A stretch of DNA of 64,000 nucleotides. Source: Desulfurococcus amylolyticus Z-533. GTDB lineage: Archaea > Thermoproteota > Thermoprotei_A > Sulfolobales > Desulfurococcaceae. The notes beneath the pieces were generated by a model. It did no database searches and was not told the origin of the DNA. It saw nothing but the letters and a program-made list of their open reading frames with translations. This document shows positions 9,285 through 17,328 of this stretch, piece by piece. The stretch covers positions 328,087 to 392,086 of the forward strand of contig NZ_KI911318.1 in assembly GCF_000513855.1 (NCBI RefSeq), written 5' to 3'. The stretch's first letter is position 1, and every line of letters begins with the position of its first letter. The translations under genes and the position numbers were made by a program.

Positions 9285-11030
9285 TGGAGATCGTGTGTAT
9301 CTATGTAAACCCGACATTAGACTACATGGTATGACCCTCTGGGGACAAACGAATTGAAACGGATTGGAAAGCCGTAGATGTTCCTGTAGCTGGCTGTATT
9401 ACGCGTTTAATTTTTAAGTTATTAGATGTAGAAAGTTGATTTGAAGCTTCTGTTTGCTGGGTCTATTAGTGTTTTCTCCTAGTAAATACTATTGCTACTA
9501 CGATAATAATTAAGATGTATATAAATTATGCTTAGCAAAAGCAATGACATGGTACCTAACCTTCTATGTGTAGACTATAACAGCTCCAATCCCATATCCA
9601 AGTTACCATCCATAACTACGTTCTAGACTATGTGAAGAATCTACGAGAAGAGATTTCAGGGGCAGACGCAGTCTACGGCGTTAACGTGAAATATAGTAGA
9701 GTTGCAAAGAAGTACGAAGAGTTGCCAGCGAGAGATCCGGCCTCCTACTTTGCACAACTAGATGTGTTTGGCGCTAACCGCAAAAGGAAGTATATGCTCT
9801 GAGAAGTTATAGAGAAGTTGTGTAGAGATGAATCTATAAAGAAGCAAAAATTGTTAAATGGAAAGAGGTACACCTACATAAGCATAGACAAGATGCTTAC
9901 AAACCCAGCAGTATCGATTCAGGGCATTGAAGAGATTAAGAAGCTCATATATGAGAACAGGACAAGGCATTTCATAGAGAGGATAGTTAAACAAATGAAC
10001 ATAAAGAACATTGTAGCAGAAACAGATACCTTGAGAACCTTATTTAGTGGACGTGGATGGCAAAACATTGAAAACCCATTCAATACCTTAAATCAAAAGA
10101 GATAGCGAAAATAGATGAAGAACTAATCAAGAGATTAGAAAACTTCACAAAAGCTGTTAGATCCAAAGACAGGAAACTAACTGACTACATGAATTAGATC
10201 ACATGATGTTTCTATATAATTATTATAGCTATTTCGCTTAAGTAGCCGAAATCGTATGCCAACACTCCTCTGAACGTAAATCGTAGAAGCCCACCTGAGG
10301 ATCAACTATGGACTTTCCTATCTCCACGTGGTACTTCTCCTTATGGCTTCATCTCTCCTTAGTCTTCAAAACACCCGGTGATAAGAAATCTAAGTTCGTC
10401 ACCAGAGTAAAACCTAGAAAGAGGTGATGATGTGAGTGTAACACCAGCGTACGTCTAGATGAGGTGCTTAACAAGATCTTAGAAGTAGCTAAGAGGGTAG
10501 CGAAGGAGGTGTACGTATAGGGCTTTAAAGAAGCTTAAAGATATACTTGGAGGAACTATAGTGATTGCACGAATGGACTAAGCCGATTCACGTGTTGCCA
10601 AGCAACACTGTAGAGACTATAAGCCCTACAGCAACTTCATTAAGGATATTGGGAAGGTTATGAGGAGACAGGCATGTGGCTTAAGGAGAAAAATGCTTCA
10701 TCGCCACCCACCATCTTCCTAAATTACTGACATCTCGATGCCTCATCAGCTGGGTCGGCACCGTATTCTAAATTGTCCGCTTTACTCGTGTATGTTTTAA
10801 ACACTGAAAACAGCATATTACTTAAAAATAATTATTGTAATACTGTATACTTGCTTTTCTCCCATGATGGTGGGCGGCTCTGCAATAATATCTTTGTTTA
10901 AATCCCCTTATATATTTTTTGAATATATTTTCACCAAGACACTTTAACTATTTTAAGTAATTGATTCATTATTTAAATCATAAATATATTGAGAAGAGCA
11001 GGGTTAGACGTGTAAAGAGGATAAAGTCCC
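9285..11030. other. Gene-poor, decayed region
   Basis: About 1.75 kb without an intact gene. It contains an interrupted reading frame (separate entry), minus-strand fragments around 10240-10420 that read as broken peptides with several stops, and a short plus-strand fragment near 10455-10540. A-T content rises towards 10790-10990, where nothing coding is seen. The pattern fits an old insertion or a lost gene cluster under decay. No tRNA, intact transposase or CRISPR array is visible. Confidence 0.6.
9581..10105 (+). pseudogene. Interrupted gene remnant, family unknown
   Basis: One continuous frame opens after a TAA at 9578 and reads through 174 codons with a single TGA at 9800. Both halves look protein-like (HNYVLDYVKNLREEISG before the TGA; an ATG at 9818 opens a Lys/Ile-rich stretch with GKRYTYISIDKML after it). 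No start codon with a Shine-Dalgarno site is evident for the first half. The simplest reading is a gene with a nonsense mutation and lost ends; the second half could still be made as a 95-residue peptide. I do not recognise the family. Confidence 0.45.
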
Positions 11031-11399
11031 CTATGCGATCAGGACGGCATCGCCTACTCCGCCATCATATAGTCTGGTTACATTGATACCGCTTTCCTCT
11101 TTATTAACAGGGGTTACTCCAACACGCTCCATTATGGCTGACTTTAACTCCTTCTTAGAGGGAACTTTCCCAATAAAGCGTAGCTTGCCGTTTATGAATA
11201 TGCGTGGTAGATCCATGGATTCAGCTTCCAAGGGATCGTCCAGCCATATGTGGACGGGTATTATTTCAACCCATATGCCATCCCTGTCTAAGAGTTCCTC
11301 AGCTACCTGGAATAAGAGCCTCAACGCTTCATCGCTCTCCCCGCTGAAATCCAATTGTATCTCCACTATAACTTTACTGATATTCTCTAACTCACTCAT
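11031..11399 (-). CDS. Thioredoxin-fold protein lacking the CxxC active site
   Basis: A 122-residue protein. The segment DLPRIFINGKLRFIGKVPSKKEL (about residues 63-85) has the cis-Pro and β-hairpin-helix pattern of thioredoxin/glutaredoxin C-terminal halves. The expected CxxC is absent, and the protein has no cysteine at all. A redox reaction is therefore unlikely, and a structural or binding role is inferred. The start is ATG 11399, with a TATA-like CTTAAAAG on the minus strand near 11436 giving a short leader. Confidence 0.6.
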   Translation of the reverse strand: MSELENISKVIVEIQLDFSGESDEALRLLFQVAEELLDRDGIWVEIIPVHIWLDDPLEAESMDLPRIFINGKLRFIGKVPSKKELKSAIMERVGVTPVNKEESGINVTRLYDGGVGDAVLIA

Positions 11400-11440
11400 A
11401 TATGCCCCGTAAGCAACATCTTCTAGGAATAGCTTTTAAG

Positions 11441-11454
11441 GAGTGGGGCCACTC
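11441..11454. promoter_or_regulatory. Perfect palindrome upstream of the thioredoxin-fold gene
   Basis: GAGTGGGGCCACTC is a perfect 14-bp palindrome overlapping or directly upstream of the minus-strand TATA element of the gene starting at 11399. That position suits an operator for a dimeric archaeal regulator. Function is inferred from position only. Confidence 0.35.
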
Positions 11455-11461
11455 TGTTTCT

Positions 11462-11509
11462 CCCTAGGTGTTCGCTCTAATTATACTATGTTCATGGTTT
11501 CACCTAGGG
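11462..11509. repeat. Inverted repeat with 30-bp loop
   Basis: CCCTAGGTG (11462-11470) and CACCTAGGG (11501-11509) are perfect inverted nine-mers around a 30-bp AT-rich centre. It could be a two-site operator or the end of a mobile element; it lies beside the IS605-like remnant but outside its recognisable ends. Confidence 0.4.
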
Positions 11510-11599
11510 GGACTCCACCCAGCCCACCAACCCATATAAACCCCTCCTCTAAACACCAACAAACATCAAAAAGATTCCAGCCCCTCTCGGAGGTGTGTC

Positions 11600-11841
11600 T
11601 GACCTCCTCACTGCCCTTTAGGGTAGGGTTTTGTGGGATGGTTTGGGGCTTCATTCCAGGCTCTTGCCTGGTTTAGCCCCGCGCCCGAGACCGGGCGCGG
11701 GGCTATGGTTTCCAGTGATCACCGCCTCGAATATAGCTGAGGCTCGTAAACACTAAAGACTCATCACCAAGAAACACAAGAGAAAACAAAACCCGTAAAT
11801 CTCCAACCCCACCCTAAAAGACGGGGGCTTTCAATTGTAAA
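11600..11841 (-). mobile_element. IS605-like remnant with ωRNA-type right end and no tnpB body
   Basis: Read on the minus strand, the end GAGGAGGTCAG (about 11610-11600) matches the right-end tip of the tnpB pseudogene at 60.66 kb and of the remnant at 32.77 kb. Inside it are two perfect hairpins: AGCCCCGCGCCCG/CGGGCGCGGGGCT (11675-11687/11692-11704, 13 bp, 4-nt loop) and CCAGGC/GCCTGG (11656-11661/11666-11671). The same AGCCCCGCG...CGCGGGGCT stem occurs at the end of the tnpB pseudogene. The other border is CTTTCAATTGTAA (11828-11840). The TnpB coding body is absent, so this is an internal-deletion derivative whose RNA portion persists. It ends just upstream of the AMP phosphorylase promoter. 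Confidence 0.6.
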
Positions 11842-11842
11842 T

Positions 11843-11852
11843 GTTTAAAAAC
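11843..11852 (+). promoter_or_regulatory. Probable TATA box of the AMP phosphorylase gene
   Basis: GTTTAAAAAC lies about 60 bases upstream of the ATG at 11910, and GGGTGGGAT just before the ATG is a good ribosome-binding site. Transcription would begin around 11870-11880. The element sits only a few bases past the border of the IS605-like remnant. Confidence 0.4.
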
Positions 11853-11909
11853 TCTTATGGGTAATCATAGCTCTTTTTGCCCGGTGCATGGGATTAGGGT
11901 GGGATAGTA

Positions 11910-13439
11910 ATGGGGTTTGAGAGTAAGTCTAAGCTATTTAATGTAAAAATAATTGACCTGGATATACATAGGAATTTAATTATAATGAATAGTGGTGATG
12001 CTGAGGAATTAGGTGTAGTTACAAACAACATTGTTTTAGTTACTGCTGGAGACTACTCGGCTTATGCAATGGTTATAACTAGTAGGACGGTTACTCAACC
12101 CGGTGTAGTAGCTTTATCAACGCAGACGGCTTCGACGCTAAGGGTTTCAGAAGGAGATATGGTTGGTGTTAAACCCATTGGGTTACCGGCTAGCTTCAAT
12201 GCGTTAAAGAAGAGGATAAGTGGTGTTAAGCTCTCTGAGAGCGAGATGAAGAGTATTATACAGGATGTTGTGAACGGGATCTATGGCGAGGCTGAGATAG
12301 CGGCTTTCCTCATTAGTCAGCTCTACAATGAGTTAAGCGAGGAGGAATTAAGCTATCTTGTTAAAGCAATGGTTGAAACGGGAAGTAAACTCATATTTGA
12401 GGAGACGGTATACGATGTGCATAGTATTGGAGGGGTACCTGGTAATAGTAAGGTGGCTTTGATAACAGTACCAATAGTTGCCGCTTCAGGGTTATTAATA
12501 CCTAAAACCAGTAGTAGAGCCATAACGAGCCCGGCTGGCACAGCTGATACTATGGAGGTCTTAGCTAGGGTTGATCTAACGATCGATGAGATAGTTGAGA
12601 TAGCTAGGAAGGTTAAAGGCGTTTTAGCCTGGGGAGGTAGGCTTAATCTGGCTCCAGCGGACGATATATTTGTTAATATTGAGAGAAGGCTCTCCATAGA
12701 TCCCGAGCAACAAATGGTTGCAAGTATATTATCCAAAAAGCTCGCTATGGGTGTGGAGAGACTAGTGATAGATATACCAGTGGGGCGTGGGGCAAAGGTT
12801 GAAAAGGTTTCTCTTGCTGAAAAATTGGCAGGATTATTCATAAGGCAAGCCGGTTTACTAGGGGTTGCAATGAGGGTCGCCTTAACCTATGGTGGGCAAC
12901 CCATAGGTACATCGGTTGGCCCGGCCCTAGAGGCGAGAGAAGCTCTAGAAGCCCTTATTGAGAGAAAGGGAAGCAGGAGCCTTATTGATAAAGCCATACT
13001 CCTAGCTGGATTAGTTATGGAGTTAAGCGGGAGGGTTCAGCCTGGGCAGGGTGAGGAGGTGGCTAGGGAGATATTCGTATCCGGTAAGGCATATGAGAAG
13101 TTCAAGCAGATAATAGAGGCTCAAGGAGGGAACCCTGAGACCAAGCCAAGCGATATACCCATAGGCTCTCACACATATACTCTCACCTCACCGCTTGAGG
13201 GAGCTGTTACACATATAGATAACACTGCTATCTCTCTAATAGCTAAGGCGTGTGGAGCCCCCTATGATAAAAGAGCTGGCGTGAAACTCCATGCAAAGGT
13301 AGGCTACAGGGTTAACAAGGGTGATCCATTAATAACGTTATATAGTGACAGCGCGTCAAGACTTGAGACAGCTGTGAAGCTTCTGAGAGACCTACAGCCA
13401 GTGATAGTTGAGGGGATGCTTTTAAGGACTCTGCCATAG
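11910..13439 (+). CDS. deoA: AMP phosphorylase
   Basis: A 509-residue archaeal nucleoside-phosphorylase-family enzyme, longer than bacterial thymidine phosphorylase because of an 80-residue N-terminal β domain. The family core is visible: GGVPGNSK (phosphate-binding region, about residues 173-180), TSPAGTADTMEVL, AWGGRLNLAPADD, and a C-terminal GVKLHAKVGYRVNKGD barrel-sandwich motif. AMP phosphorylase converts AMP and phosphate to adenine and ribose-1,5-bisphosphate, the entry to the archaeal nucleoside/Rubisco pathway. No Rubisco or R15P isomerase is in this window. Monocistronic. Confidence 0.88.
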   Translation: MGFESKSKLFNVKIIDLDIHRNLIIMNSGDAEELGVVTNNIVLVTAGDYSAYAMVITSRTVTQPGVVALSTQTASTLRVSEGDMVGVKPIGLPASFNALKKRISGVKLSESEMKSIIQDVVNGIYGEAEIAAFLISQLYNELSEEELSYLVKAMVETGSKLIFEETVYDVHSIGGVPGNSKVALITVPIVAASGLLIPKTSSRAITSPAGTADTMEVLARVDLTIDEIVEIARKVKGVLAWGGRLNLAPADDIFVNIERRLSIDPEQQMVASILSKKLAMGVERLVIDIPVGRGAKVEKVSLAEKLAGLFIRQAGLLGVAMRVALTYGGQPIGTSVGPALEAREALEALIERKGSRSLIDKAILLAGLVMELSGRVQPGQGEEVAREIFVSGKAYEKFKQIIEAQGGNPETKPSDIPIGSHTYTLTSPLEGAVTHIDNTAISLIAKACGAPYDKRAGVKLHAKVGYRVNKGDPLITLYSDSASRLETAVKLLRDLQPVIVEGMLLRTLP

Positions 13440-13486
13440 GATAATAGATTATTCATGCCCCTAACCGGAGTGCTTTTTATTTTTAT

Positions 13487-13505
13487 TTAACTATAACATA
13501 GTTAA
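13487..13505. promoter_or_regulatory. Perfect inverted repeat upstream of geranylgeranyl reductase
   Basis: TTAACTAT and ATAGTTAA are perfect inverted octamers separated by three bases, 24 bases before the TTG start at 13529. The AT-rich dyad overlaps where TATA box and transcription start are expected, so it is a candidate operator. No regulator can be assigned. Confidence 0.4.
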
Positions 13506-13528
13506 GTATTATAAGGGGTGCCAGTGCT

Positions 13529-14899
13529 TTGAAGTATGATGTAGTAGTTGTGGGAGCTGGTGTTGCTGGATTATACTCCTCATTAGTCTTGGCTTCAAAG
13601 GGGTTCAGGGTCGCGTTAGTGGAGAGCAAGCCAGCCAGTAAAATAGGGGATAAGACATGCGGAGACGCGATAGGTGTACATCATTTCCAGCACATAGGGT
13701 TGAAGCTGCCTGAAGACATCATAGACCATGTCTACAGGGGAGTGAAGATATATAGTCCAAGCGAGAGGCATGAGATAATTGTTCCCGGTGAGGGAGTAAG
13801 CGTTAACAGGGTTAAACTGGGACAATGGCTGCTTAAGCAGGCGTTTGATAGGGGTGTGGAATTACTCGACCAGCATAGTGTCATAGGGGTGAATATGATG
13901 GGTGATAGGGTAGGTTCTATTATAGCAAAGAAGGTTGGCGGAGGCACAGTGGAATTAGAGGCAGAAGCATTCATTGATGCAAGCGGCTCAAAACCAGCTT
14001 TAAGGAGCAGGCTTCCCGAGACATGGCCTATTTCTGATAAACCCTATACAACAGACTTCAATATAGCTTATAGAGAGGTAGTAGAGTACGATGGCGGTGT
14101 AAGGGAGGAGGATAGGGATTACGCTGTAATATACTTGAACACTATTATAGCCCCAGGCGGCTACTGGTGGCTCTTCCCCAAGTCACGTGATGGCAGGGTG
14201 ATCAATGTCGGGTTGGGAGTAATATGGAATGGACTCCACAATCCAAGGCATAACTATGATAAGTACCTCAGACAAAGATTCAATGGTAAAGTGCTACATG
14301 CAGGAGGAGGAATCGTACCTACACGGAGACCGCTGCCAACCATGGTCTGGAGGAACGTCGGTGTTGTTGGTGATGCAGCATATACAGTAAACCCTGTGCA
14401 TGGAGGTGGCATAGGTTCATCACTGGAGGCAGCTGATATAGTAGCTAGACATGTAGGGGACGCCCTTGAGCAGGGAGAGGTCAGTGAGAAGACAATGTGG
14501 GAGGCAAACATAGAGTATATGAGGGCCTATGGGGCTAAGCAAGCAGGACTAGATATCCTAAGGATGTATATGCAGAAGCTCTCCAATGAGGATTTCGAAT
14601 GGTTGATGGCGAATAAGATCGTTGACGGTGCATCCGTCTATGATATAGGCGTTAAAGGCGAGTTAGGTGAGAAAATAACTCACATGATACTCTCAGTGTT
14701 GAGAGCCTTAAGTAGGCCGAGCCTGCTAAACCAGTTAAGGATTGTGAGAAACTACATGAAGAAGGCAAGCGAGCTATATCTTGATAAATACCCCTCGACG
14801 CCTAACGAGCTACCAAGCTGGATGGGGATGGTTGAAGATATGGTTGAAGAATACAGGAGGATAATAGGATTCAATAAGGGAGAAAGAGTTAAATGGTGA
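13529..14899 (+). CDS. Geranylgeranyl reductase family FAD-dependent enzyme
   Basis: A 456-residue flavoprotein. The N-terminus has the dinucleotide fold VVVVGAGVAGLYSSLVLASKG with the acceptor Glu in VALVESK, then the GGR-type block KTCGDAIG with a cysteine, WWLFPK in the substrate domain, and VGVVGDAAYTVNPVHGGGIG (second FAD motif, about residues 275-295). Such enzymes hydrogenate the geranylgeranyl chains of archaeal lipid precursors; some family members act on other isoprenoids. Start is TTG 13529 behind GGGGTG. It overlaps the DUF429 gene by seven bases. Confidence 0.88.
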   Translation: MKYDVVVVGAGVAGLYSSLVLASKGFRVALVESKPASKIGDKTCGDAIGVHHFQHIGLKLPEDIIDHVYRGVKIYSPSERHEIIVPGEGVSVNRVKLGQWLLKQAFDRGVELLDQHSVIGVNMMGDRVGSIIAKKVGGGTVELEAEAFIDASGSKPALRSRLPETWPISDKPYTTDFNIAYREVVEYDGGVREEDRDYAVIYLNTIIAPGGYWWLFPKSRDGRVINVGLGVIWNGLHNPRHNYDKYLRQRFNGKVLHAGGGIVPTRRPLPTMVWRNVGVVGDAAYTVNPVHGGGIGSSLEAADIVARHVGDALEQGEVSEKTMWEANIEYMRAYGAKQAGLDILRMYMQKLSNEDFEWLMANKIVDGASVYDIGVKGELGEKITHMILSVLRALSRPSLLNQLRIVRNYMKKASELYLDKYPSTPNELPSWMGMVEDMVEEYRRIIGFNKGERVKW

Positions 14900-15438
14900 T
14901 ATATGCTGGTATAGATCTAGCTGGTTCACCGAGGAATCCAACAGGCGTAGCATTAATCAAGCACAACGGTAGGGCCAGAATAGTTTTTATAGGAGTCCTT
15001 TACAGTGATGGAGAAATAATTGATTTACTGGGGACATTTAAGCCCAATATAGTTGCACTAGACGCCCCCTTAACGCCTGGCCATGGTTACCGTGAAGTGG
15101 ATCTCTTACTCCTGAATAATGGATACAGGGTATTGCCCCCGGGTTGGCATGGTATGAGGCTCCTCTATGAGAGGGCTGCTAGATTATCTAGAATACTTTT
15201 CAATATGGGTATTAGAGTCGTAGAGACTCATCCACGGAGTGCTTTAAAGTCAAGTGGATGTAGGAGCATTTATGAGTTAGCAGAGAAGATGAGTCTCCCA
15301 GCTAGAACTGGCCTAACCAGGGATGAGGAGGACGCTTTAATAGCTTCTATTGTTGCAATGGAGTATGCTAGAGGAGAAGCTGTCTCATTCAAGGCTCCTG
15401 ACGGCGAGATCTTCCTTCTTAAACCCCTGTGTGGTTAA
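14893..15438 (+). CDS. DUF429 family protein, RNase H-like fold
   Basis: A 181-residue protein with the DUF429 pattern: YAGIDLAGSPRNPTGVALI at the N-terminus (first Asp of an RNase H-like fold), VALDAPLTPG (second Asp, about residue 56), THPRSALKSSGC, and RDEEDALIASIVAMEY (acidic C-terminal block). All acidic positions of the fold appear kept, so nuclease activity is possible but untested for the family. Co-transcribed with geranylgeranyl reductase by overlap; convergent with the DHH gene. Confidence 0.75.
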   Translation: MVIYAGIDLAGSPRNPTGVALIKHNGRARIVFIGVLYSDGEIIDLLGTFKPNIVALDAPLTPGHGYREVDLLLLNNGYRVLPPGWHGMRLLYERAARLSRILFNMGIRVVETHPRSALKSSGCRSIYELAEKMSLPARTGLTRDEEDALIASIVAMEYARGEAVSFKAPDGEIFLLKPLCG

Positions 15439-16391
15439 ATTGGCTGTAAAAGCCTTGAGTACTCTTCTATTCTACTGGCAATATGTTTTAACAATGCTTC
15501 CCTCGAAATCTTGGATAAAACCCTGATCCTCCATGGTATATTGACCCTGGCCCCTGAAGCGGTTAGATGCCCGCCTCCCCCCAGTGCTACTGCTATATCC
15601 CTCACGTTTACACCTCTGCTTCTAAAGCTTAGTTTTCCATCGCTTGAGGCGATGACAGCAACATCGGTGTTGAAGCGCCCCATTATAAATGAGGCCAGGA
15701 AACTATTTTCCACATTCTCATTTGACTCAACGATACATACCCTGAAACCATTCATCTCTCTGATGATTTTTCTAATATCATCTCTGAACAACCCTAGTTC
15801 CAAGTCTATTGTGGCTGAGATTTTTTCATTGAAGGATGGATCCCAGTAGACGCCTTCGGTAAGCCTGCTGAGGACCCGTCTTCTCCACTCATTGCTATCC
15901 TTTCTCCTGATCAGCCTTATATAGTATGGGCCCAGCCAGTGATCGAATCTCCATAAGTCGCCTGCGCAAACTCCGTTGACAAGGTTGGAGACGAAGTCTT
16001 CATTAGCGTCTACCCCGTGCTTACTATACTTGTATACCACTCCTGTGGCACATGTGGATTCATCAATGTATAGTTCAACCCCTATGCTTCTCACCTCCTG
16101 GATCCACTTGGTGCTCCATACATGGTGGTCGAACCAGTATATCCTGCTCCCTCTTCTACGATAATTGTCTAGTAGTTCCTTAACTCTCTCGAATACTGTT
16201 GGATTAACCCCTATGTCTGTGATTACTATATTCGAATATTCTTTGCCATTATTCCTCTCGAGTGCTTCGTTGAGGTTATATGGCTCAGCGAAGTATACAC
16301 GGTAGTCCCTTAGATTATTTAAATATATGTATAGTGCTGCCGATGCAACGCCATCCATGTCTGTGTGTGTTATTATCAATGTATTACTCAT
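15435..16391 (-). CDS. DHH-family phosphoesterase (RecJ/NrnA-like superfamily)
   Basis: A 318-residue protein from ATG 16391; the frame stays open 22 codons further but that extension looks non-family. Motifs: THTDMDGVASA (motif I, D-x-D-G), VITDIGVN (II), WFDHHVWS (III, DHH), then after a linker the DHHA1 domain with VALGGGGHLTASGARV. Such Mn2+-dependent enzymes hydrolyse phosphodiesters in nanoRNA, cyclic dinucleotides or single-stranded DNA. The motif set is complete, so it should be active; the substrate is not predictable. Ends overlap DUF429 by four bases. Confidence 0.82.
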   Translation of the reverse strand: MSNTLIITHTDMDGVASAALYIYLNNLRDYRVYFAEPYNLNEALERNNGKEYSNIVITDIGVNPTVFERVKELLDNYRRRGSRIYWFDHHVWSTKWIQEVRSIGVELYIDESTCATGVVYKYSKHGVDANEDFVSNLVNGVCAGDLWRFDHWLGPYYIRLIRRKDSNEWRRRVLSRLTEGVYWDPSFNEKISATIDLELGLFRDDIRKIIREMNGFRVCIVESNENVENSFLASFIMGRFNTDVAVIASSDGKLSFRSRGVNVRDIAVALGGGGHLTASGARVNIPWRIRVLSKISREALLKHIASRIEEYSRLLQPI

Positions 16392-16478
16392 GGTGAACCA
16401 CACTACAATCCTTATTCTTCCCTGATTTAGGAGTGAACCCTTATAAGTAAATCTCATCTAGATAAATACTGGGAACAG

Positions 16479-17297
16479 GTGTATTATGTTTTGAGCGATT
16501 TTCAGGATTTAACAGGGTTGAAACACGATCCAAGTAGTCTTAATTTACTTGAAGACCCTGTTAAAGAGGCTGAATTATTTTTAAGAGGACAGTATGTTGA
16601 AACCGTTACCATTACATTGGCTGATTTCGTAGAACTTATCTCTTCAAGGCTCTCAAAGGGCTCCTACCTGCTCTCCTGCCGGGATGACATCAGCTACACC
16701 ATACTAATCGAGGACGGGGTAATCAAGTCAATAGTCGAATATTTTGAGACATCGATTAGAATACCGGGGTATATGGCTCTAAGGGATTTCAGTAGAAAGC
16801 TTGCATCATCGATGATTGAGTGCCGCGTATTCAACCTCACAGCTAAGCAGAGAGAAGGGGAATCAGGAGCACAGGTTAGTGTGCAAGCTGGGGAAGTAAA
16901 AGTGACACAACCTGTAGAACCCGGTGGTAAATCTATAGAGAGTGTGAAACCAGCTGCCCCACTAGCAGGAGAGGGGGCTGCTCATCGAATCACCGAGACT
17001 GTGAAACTAGTTGTCCCGCCAGCTATAGATCAAGATAGATTAAAGGGATTTGTAAAGCATTTAAGAGATATTATAAGTGAGACAGCTGAACTATATGGAT
17101 GTATGATGATTGATGATATCTCAACCGATCTAAGCAACGAGGTATTAGTGGTTAAGGTTAAGCTCAGAAAGAGGGGGTTGTTTGGTAAATGTAGAGATAG
17201 CGAATTAAAGACTAATATAGAGAAGGATTTACCGATACTAAAGGAGTTACATGAGGTGGGCTTGGAGGTTAGAATAGAGTTTCAACTAATCGGCTAA
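16479..17297 (+). CDS. Two-domain protein with flexible Val/Pro/Gly linker, unknown function
   Basis: A 272-residue protein. Residues 1-120 form an α/β-looking N-terminal domain with two Cys (near 66 and 114). Residues 125-185 are low-complexity (Gly, Glu, Val, Pro, Lys), and the last 80 residues form a second α/β domain ending in alternating β strands. Start taken as GTG 16479; a TTG at 16491 is possible. The protein at 47844-48800 has the same layout (domain, proline-rich linker, domain) although sequence similarity is not obvious. No membrane segment. Neighbours give no clear role. Confidence 0.5.
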   Translation: MYYVLSDFQDLTGLKHDPSSLNLLEDPVKEAELFLRGQYVETVTITLADFVELISSRLSKGSYLLSCRDDISYTILIEDGVIKSIVEYFETSIRIPGYMALRDFSRKLASSMIECRVFNLTAKQREGESGAQVSVQAGEVKVTQPVEPGGKSIESVKPAAPLAGEGAAHRITETVKLVVPPAIDQDRLKGFVKHLRDIISETAELYGCMMIDDISTDLSNEVLVVKVKLRKRGLFGKCRDSELKTNIEKDLPILKELHEVGLEVRIEFQLIG

Positions 17298-17328
17298 CCT
17301 CTAGGTGCGAGATTTAATGCTATTAAAT

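Noticed and set aside
9330-9420. CRISPR repeat-like end GAATTGAAAC near 9351-9360
   Set aside because: The ending resembles crenarchaeal CRISPR repeats, but only one copy exists, with no spaced repetition and no cas gene in the window.
12353-12841. 162-residue antisense ORF in the AMP phosphorylase gene
   Set aside because: Shadow of a well-recognised enzyme; Ser/Thr/Leu-rich composition and no ribosome-binding site.
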